A stretch of DNA of 64,000 nucleotides from Heloderma charlesbogerti (Eukaryota; Chordata; Lepidosauria; Squamata; Helodermatidae): NCBI GenBank assembly GCA_026122225.1, contig JANEZZ010002694.1:434001-498000 (forward strand), given 5' to 3'. The notes beneath the pieces were generated by a model, which saw only the letters and a program-made list of their open reading frames with translations, made no database searches and was not told where the DNA came from. Within the stretch, counting starts at the first letter, position 1; each line of letters begins with the position of its first letter. The translations under genes were made by a program, and so were the position numbers. Below are positions 47,001 through 56,000 of the stretch, in pieces.

Positions 47001-50000
47001 AATTAAGTCAGGATTATTGGGTGCCGTTGCATTTATCGTGCTACCTGGTTTTAATTGCTAATTTTCTTTATTATTATTCTTAATAATAATATTGTATCAT
47101 TGGTCTATTGTATTTTGTTCTTTCAAATTTTGTACACAGTCTTGGGAAGGTTTACTCTAAAAGGCAGCTTATAATTTTTAAAAATACTAATGCTAATAAT
47201 GGGATATGTTCTAGGAAACACAGTTCAAGCAGAACACCAGCAAGGCCTCATAGTTGTTCTACCTGAATACAGGGTATGGCTAAGAACACTCCCTGCAGCT
47301 GCACCTTTTAGGGCAGGGGTCCCCAACCCCCGGGCCGCAGACTGGTACTGGTCCGTGGCCTGTTAGGGACTGGGCTGCAGTAGGGGTGTGGGAACCCCCC
47401 CTTACCTTGGGTCTGTAGGGGGGGAGGCGATCCGTCCCTCCCCCCCACCCCGGAATCCTCACCGGCCCTGGCCAGCTCCGCTCCACAGCGAGTCCACGGA
47501 GCTGCTGGCTGGCTCCGGCCCTGTTCTTTGCAGTAATAGCCTATTACTGCAAAGAACAGGGACGTAAATGGCGTCCGCTACACAGACGCCATTTGCGTCC
47601 CAGCAGCTGGAAGTCCGCCCCCGGCCGGAGCCTGTTCTTTGCAGTAATAGCCTATTACTACAAAGAACAGGGATGCAAATCACTTGCGTCCCAGCAGTCG
47701 GACGTCCTCCCCCAGCAGGAGCTGGCCGGTAGCTCCGCAGCAAGTCCAGGACCGACGAGGATTCGGGGGGGGAGGAGGGACGGATCGCCCCCCCCCCCGC
47801 GGACCCAAGGTAAGGGGGTTCCCACACCCCTACTGCAGCCCGGTCCCATCCCCCCTGATCTGTGGAAAAATTGTCTTCCACGGACCTGTCCCAGGTCCCA
47901 AAAAGGTTGGGGACCACTGTTTTAGGGAGAGATTTATGATAGTAAGCATGCTGTCTTTCAGGGAAATTTGTGTGCCATTTGTGATATATTTCTCATTGAG
48001 GAACCCCTTTTAAACATCCAAGGAACTCTACATTCCCCAGAACACAATTTGTAAACCACTGTATTAATGTTTCCAACCAAGGTCACCCCATTCCTAGCCA
48101 AGTACATCTTTCACAGCTTCACAGAAACGGGTGTAAGGGTGCCAACTGCCTCCATTAAAATTACGTTTTGCCATTGGCTATATTGAGATGCACATCACAA
48201 CAAACAAGACAATTGTTAAATAATGCCATCCCTACAAGTGGATAATTAATTATAATTATGATAGCATAGAACACAGAATCCTACGCAGGGTTCCATTGTA
48301 TTTTATTCTCTGAATGGGACACCTGTGTATAGCTACTAATGCTCCATGCCAACAGCTAGATAAAGAGAAAATATTTCATTCTTAAACATCACTGTGGATC
48401 AACTATTTATTTTTCAATATTTTTGCTTTGATAACTCTTCTCTCTATCAACATTAACAAAATGGTTTTAAAAAAAATCCAGCCCATAATATTTTAATCCA
48501 GCCTTAGCTTTATTCCCTCATGAAGCAATAACTATGGCAGCTCACAGACCCTGGAATCACTAGATGCTGAAATGAATTCAGCCTTATTCTTAGACTCCAC
48601 GATGGAAACAGATATGCAAGGCGGACTAGAGATATTTCAATGAAACTGACTAACGAGAATTTTAAAAGGCACTGGTATTTTATCAGATTAAAAGAGCACA
48701 TTTTGTTTATTTAAAAATATAGACCTGGGAAATAAATGTAAGACGTTCTCGGTGTTTTACTGGAATGGAGAGACACATACAGCCGAATACATTTCATGCA
48801 CAAGGAACACTTGCAGTGTTTCTGTCAAGAGACCTGGGGTTTGTGTCTGCAGTTACTATTTTTATTTATTGCATTTATACCCCGCCTTTTTTCCTCTTGC
48901 AAGGAACCCAAGGCAGCTTACGTTATCCTTCTCCTGCTCCTACTATGCAGCAGCTGTGCCATTTGTCTTAGTACTCAGTGCTTCATTCACTTCTCTTACT
49001 CTTCCATCTGCTATAGGGCTCTGGTTTTTCCTACTCAGGCTCTAAAACAAGAGTGGAGAACTTCTTATAGGCTGAGGGCCAAATTCATTTTTGGATAATC
49101 TTCCGGGGGCCACATTCCAAAGTGGGAGGAGTCAAAGGTGAAGGGGGTGGGGCCAAAAATCCCAGAATATTGTAGCTTAAAGACCTTACTGCAAGTAAGT
49201 AAGCCTAAGAAGAGGCATTTCAACCTTTTAAAATGTGGGGGGGAAAGCATTAAAAGGTGGGAAACCACCAATCAGTGGTTGGGGGAAAGGGGGTGAGGCC
49301 AGGGGTAGGGGGTGTGGTCATCTGGGGAACCCCAGAGGGTCAGACTTGGACCCTGGGTGGCTGGATGTGGCCCCTTGGCCTGAGGTTCCCCACCCCTGCT
49401 CTAAGAAGAGGCAGGAAAATGCCAGCACTGGGCCCAGGGAAATGAGGGGATCAATACTGCTGTCACTGCTCTGGACCTCATAAAGGTATGCACTGAGGCT
49501 CACATTGGGAACTCTTAATGCTGAACATGCCAAGTTATCCTCTGCCAATTATGCCAAAATGGAACTGTGTGTATAGCAGGGGAGGGCAGGGTCTGGCTCG
49601 CAAGCCTAATCCGGCCCACAGACATTGCCCATCCGGCCTGCAGAGGTTTGGGCTCCCTCCACAGGCCCTGCCCCCTTCCGAAGCCCCTCCCCCTCCCATA
49701 CAATATACTCGCTTACAATTAAATTTTGTATGCATTAACATTACACTTACACCATTTAATATAAGCACTTCGGGTAAGGTTAACATACTTAAGACAAATT
49801 TTTGCCATGGGTACTGTGCAATGTTCCTTTATATATTCCCCAAACATATTTTCAAAACTTTATGCAGCATTTCAGAAGTTTATTCGGGGCGGGTATCCTC
49901 CCCATCTTTTGCTTAAGAGGACTGCCAATTAGGAAGTATTTAATTTTCCAGATCTTAGTTAGTATCATAAGGCTTATTTGTTAACTTGTACAAATGATTG

Positions 50001-53000
50001 GAAAGTATTTTTCCCCTTAATACTACTTCATGGATTGATTTGGAGTTAGCTTATTTAGCAGTGTTTTCTGGCTGGATGGCATTAGGATCCAAGTATACTA
50101 AAAAGAAAGGAATGGCTCCACTTGTAATTTCAGCAGCTAGAGAGACATGGGATACAATGTCTAATCAACTGCGATTTGATCCGTATTGTCACACTAAATT
50201 AACTTTATGGAAAAATCTAGTTTTGAAAATAGAGAAGCGGCCTTTTATGTGGAGGAATTCGGTTGAGAGTGGAATCTATACTTCAGATCAGTTAAAAGGA
50301 TCGATGAACTTTTACCACTTTCAGTAGCGTGGCTTAGATATCACTTACCATCTAGTGCTGGGTGGCAATATATTCAATTACAGCATTTGCTGGAGTCTAT
50401 ATATGGGCCATCAGCAGTGAGTGCTTCAGCACTTTCTATATTGTTGGAGGAATTAATTGGTTCTTTACAGAAAGCTCAGCCTACAAGAGTTGTTTATAGA
50501 TATTTTTTAGAATGTAATGAAGTGGATGTTCAGTATGTTAGAGCGGAAAAGAATAGGGAATCAGAATCCCCTATACAGTCTAATCAATGGAAAATTGCCC
50601 TAGCATCCATATGTACCATTTCTGTAGATTTAAAATTGAGACTGATTTGACAAACAATTGTTTTGTGTATATTGGACACCACAGTGCAATGTCGACAATG
50701 GATTGCTGAGACATATGATGTGGGAATGCCCTGTGGTGGCTTCTCTCTGATTGGAAGTCATTACTCGTATACATTTTGTTCTTCAAAAATCTGTGATAAT
50801 TGTGGATGTTCATGAGCTTTTAAATTATATTCCTGTGATATGGGGATTAACAGATGGACAGCAAAAGTGGACTTTAAGAGCACTTACAATTGCAAAGTGA
50901 TGCATACTTCAAGCTTGGAAGGATAAACATCTACCACCTATCATTCAATGATCTGAAGATCTTACTACTCTTGATGAATTTGAACAGTCCTACAGTGACC
51001 AATTTCATCTGGATCTTTATTTAGATATACGGACTGCTTATATTAATTATATAATTGAAATATAAGTGTCAGACCTTTTTTTCTTTTTCTTAATGGAGTT
51101 GTGATTACTGTGAATGAATATTCTTTTATGTCATGTGCTTTCTTTTCCCCTTTTGTTGCTGTTTTCTCCCCTTTTCCTTTTTATTTATTATATTTGCAAA
51201 TAAAAGAACACATTACACTTACATAACTGCAACTTTGCCACACAATTTAAAAAAAGGAACAAAGGAAAAAGGCTCATCCAATATTTAATCAAAAGCCTGT
51301 CCCAAAACAAACCACATCACCATAGATTACATTGCCAGGCAATCCAGCAGTATGGAAAACAATAAAGCAGGTATTTTAGTACACGAACAACAAGTAATGC
51401 TAACAAAGCAAAATCCTCATCTGTCCTCTGGGCAGAACTTAAAATGACAGAACATTACTCTCCTCAGAAAGCAGGCAATTATAGTACTAACAATGACTGC
51501 TGAATGACCAGGTTATGATGATAACTGCAGATGGTTTAAGGCTCCTCTTCCCTTCATTCATTCAGTTCTTGAAAAGAATCAAACAAATCCATAGTTTGTT
51601 GCAGACTCTGCAAACAGACTGAGAATTTGATTGCTGCTGGCCACATAGTGTAAGAGGGTATCATTATATAGGCATCATTATATGAAAGAAAGAAGTTAGA
51701 AAGCTTTTAAAAATCAGACCATTTTCCAGACAGAGATTTGGAGATGGGTGTGTGCGTGTGCTTTTTTTGTTCTCATTTCTGATCCATGTGCCTTTTTTGC
51801 TACAGCCTCTCTGATCACCAGACATTGGAGGCAAGCAATGGGAACAAGCCATCTATGCTCTGCTCCACTTGTGAGCTTCCCTGGGGCATCCAACCATAGA
51901 CAGAGTGCTGGGCTAGACTGACATGTGTTCTGAACCAGGACAAGCAGCTCTTAGGTTTGTGAGAACTAGATGTCGATTAAAAAAAAACATTCAAAAATAA
52001 GGCACCAAAGTTTCTCAGGCCAGGGAGCAATGTGAAACTACTCCCCAGAGATACTCGCCTGGCACCTACATAATGGTCTTTCCCATTCTAGGTTAAGACT
52101 TTTTTTTTATTCTCATCAGCATTTTAAGAACTGTTTTTAGTGCTTTTAGAAGTTTATTCTGCTGCTGGTTTTAATTTGGTTTATGTGCTGGAATAGTTTT
52201 ATTCTTCACTGCCAGTTTTATCTTGGCTTTATTGTGCACTGTTTTTATTTTTTATCTTTCTTTGTGTTTTATGTTTTTAATTATTGTTCACCACTCTGAG
52301 AACTTGGGTTATTGGGCCTTTTAAAAGTACAGTAAATAAATAAATTGAATTAAATACTTTATCTTAGAAACTGCACAGCACAAATTTGAAAACAACAAAA
52401 GTATGTGAACAATGGATGGCGATTCCAGAGAAAAATACTAGTGTGGAAGCAATCCTCACCTGGGTGGAAGTAACACTAACCCTACGACAGGCCATGGATT
52501 ATTTGAGGGTGGTTTCCCACTGAAACAAGCCATGCCACCTGGGTTCGGACAACATGGCAAGCTGTGACCAGACAGGTAATTAGGGGATTGTGCCTGGCAC
52601 AAGCCACCGTGGCTTCTTTTGATTGTGTGAACCAAGTCTAACCCTGGTTGTCCTGTAACACTCCCCCTCCAAAAAAACTGCTAACTGCAATTAGCAGAAT
52701 TAGTAGCTATAGCAAGTTGTTTGGAAACTTGGGTCTTTGAGACTGAAACCAGTGATTTCCCACAAGTATTAGGCAGTACGAACTCCCTTTTTACACTCTT
52801 ATCAAACAGTGAACAGGGTAAAGTGTTCAGGGTAAACACCTGAGCAAAAGCATAGAGGTGTAAAATGGCTTTCCAGCTTTCATTGACTCTGTGGCCTCCT
52901 TACTCTGAGGCTTTCTTTAATAGCAGAAATCTGTCCTCAAAGATACAGTGCAAGACCACATCAAGAAACAGCTGGCAAATGCTGATAAATTCTAGTCTCC

Positions 53001-56000
53001 GGTGATCTAAGCTGGATTTAGCCTATAAGTGAAAGGCTCCACGTCTGGCAATCAGCTGTGTGAATCATGCAAGCATTAGCTCAAGAAAATTGTGGCTCTG
53101 AAGGCCAGCATTTAGAAATAAAAAGCTATACATGGATAGCAAAAATCAGCAAATTATTTCTATATGTAGCAAAAGCAGTCAATCACTTCAGAGTAGCATT
53201 CAAAAGCGCTGGACTCTGATCCGTGCTGGAGTAACAGCTGTCTTGTGTCTACTTAACGTTTGTATCATTTTCATACAAACGTTAAAATAAATGTTCCCAT
53301 TTGAAGCATGTTATGTATGGACTCTCTGGCATGAAGAACACAAATATCAGAGCTAAATATCTTAACTGCTTTTCCAAACAGTCTATTATATTAACCTGGC
53401 TGACAGTAAAACTTATACCGTGCTGTTTAGTACAGATGCTGTTGGTTAAGACAGTATATAGTTTTGAACTTTAGGGGTGCACAACCTAGTGATCTTGCTA
53501 TGCTAGTTGACATGGCATCTCTCTAAGTTGTGTTATAACTACTAGCTATGTAAGCAGCACAGCACAAATTAATGAATAGAAAGCATAATTTCACGCAGAG
53601 CCTCCTGATCCTGCAAATGCTAATCTCTTTCAGCCATGGCTCAACTGAGAACCTCCTGCAACCCAGGAATATATTGCTTTACAGACAGAGCCTCAATAGC
53701 AAGTCCAGTTGCAAGTGTAATTTAAAAGTTGTATAGTAGAGGAAGGCTGAGCGCCGAAGAATTGATGCCTTCGAACTGTGGTGCTGGAGAAGACGCTTAC
53801 AAGTCCCCTGGACTGCAAGGAGGTCAAATCAGTCCATCCTAAAGGAAATCAACCCTGAGTGCTCATTGGAAGGACAGATACTGAAGCTGAAGCTCAAATA
53901 TTTTGGCCACCTAATGCGAAGAGAAAACTCACTGGAAAAGACCCTGATGCTGGGAAAGACTAAAGGCAAAAGGAGAAGGGGACGGCAGAGGATGAGATGG
54001 CTAGATAGCATCACCGATGCAATGAATATGAACTTGAGCACGCTCTGGGAGAGAGAGGAGGACAGGAAGGCCTGGCGTGCTATGGTCCATGGTGTCACGA
54101 AGAGTTGGACACGACTTGACGACTGAACAACAAACAACAATAGTATAGGAAATTTTGACAAGTGTAGCTTTTCTTGCTACACAATGCCATGACCTGTTGC
54201 ACTTGCCAAAACTATTATAGCTTCATCCTCATGACAGCATAAATCAAATTTATTTATTTTAGTGTACTTTTAAACCACCCAGCAACAAACATTAAATACA
54301 TTAAAAACATGTAGTACTCACATTAAAACAAAAAAGAAGCGCAAAATAAAAGCAAGATAAAACTAACAAAACAAGAATAAAACCACTATAACACCATGAA
54401 ACCAAATTAAAACCAGTATAATAAATTGAAAGGGTCTTCACCTGGGACTGGAAATACCATAAAGTAGGTGCCAGGTGAGCCTCTCTGGGGAGAAAATTCT
54501 ACAAATGCGGTGCCACCACTAAAAAGGCCCTCTCTCTTAGCCACCCACCTTGCCTCAGCACCTGGAGAAGGACCTCAGAATATCCACTGAGGTCCTTTCC
54601 CACCTCTCTGTGGGAATATCTACGCCCTTCCCCCTTTTTTCGATACACTGTCACTATATGCTGCAGCACAGCTCCTTCCTTTACTGGCAAGGTAACCAAA
54701 GAAGGCCATACTAAGGTTCTTCCTAATCATCCCATCATTGCCCCAGTTTCCGGGAAGGAAATGTGAACTTCCCACATTGCCCTCATCAAAAGTATGTCCT
54801 CCTCCCTCAGCTGTCACCATCTACATCCCAGCAGGCTGCACTGAGCGAGCTGAGAGGGGGAAGCAAGGCCACGCCACCAGCCCAGCTGAAGGTCTTTTTT
54901 CCCCTCTTCCCTCCCCATTCCTATGTGTTGTGTCTTTTTAGATTGAAACCTGGCAGGCAGGGACTGTTTTGTTTTACTGATTATATGTAAGCCATTCTTT
55001 TCGCTGAGGAAGATGAAAAATACTTTAAATAAATAAAAATATTTATTTGGAAATGAGTGGATGCCTGCATCCATACATCTACATTTCTTCTCATCCCCCT
55101 GGATTTAAAGGTACCTGGATATTGCCGGCACCGGCTTTTCCAGCTCATTGCTGTCAGCCAGCCAGACTGCATGGTCCACCTGCGCCTGAGACTCCTTCCA
55201 CGTGTGAATTATTGCAATACTGAAAGCCACGTCTGCTGTTGCCATCAAAGGAACAACAATGGAGCAAAGCAAGAGAGTAAAGGGAAAAAATGGGGAAACA
55301 GAGACAGGGGTGCAGAGAGATGGATGGGGAAAGAGAAAAATGGGGGATAATAGATGAGGGAGCAGGGAGAAGAAAGTAAGCAGTATAAAGAGGAGAGAGA
55401 AGATAGGATTAATAGAGATGGGGATGCTGATATTCAGTTGTGCAGAGAGAAGGTAGCATTTATGCTATGATGTGGAGAGAGAAAAGGAGGGTGGGTTAAC
55501 AAAGACGGATTGAAAGATAACCTATAGTTGCATAGAAGGAAAACACTGTGGGATACAGAGAGAAACGGGGGGTTAGTAGAAACAAAACTAAAAACACTGA
55601 ATTAGAACTGTAGCAAAATGCTGCTCTGCAGTTAAGGAAGCAACACTTGAGTTAATAAAAATGGAAGAGTGGCCCTTGGAGAGGCTTAAGTGCCTCCCAG
55701 TTCTATCCAAGTACTTCAAGAAGAAATATTTCATCCTGGATGGGGATGGGGAGTATAAATGATCAGTAGTTCCGGTTAAAGCCATAACACTAAATAAAAG
55801 GCCAAGGAGAAAGGACACGTTTTAATTCTTTGCAGGGTAAGTTCTTTTTATTGCAATGCACAGAACAGTATTATCTGTATATTAATCATTTCCCCAAGTA
55901 GTACATGCAACAAAGTATTCAGCTGTACGGTGAGACTGACTCTGCTACCAATGAATCATAGAATAGTAGGGTTGGAAGGGGTCTACAAGATCATCTAGTC

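Noticed and set aside
47459..47917. 152-codon minus-strand frame with repeated LLLQRTG segments
   Set aside because: It is a translation of the duplicated palindromes inside a hAT MITE.
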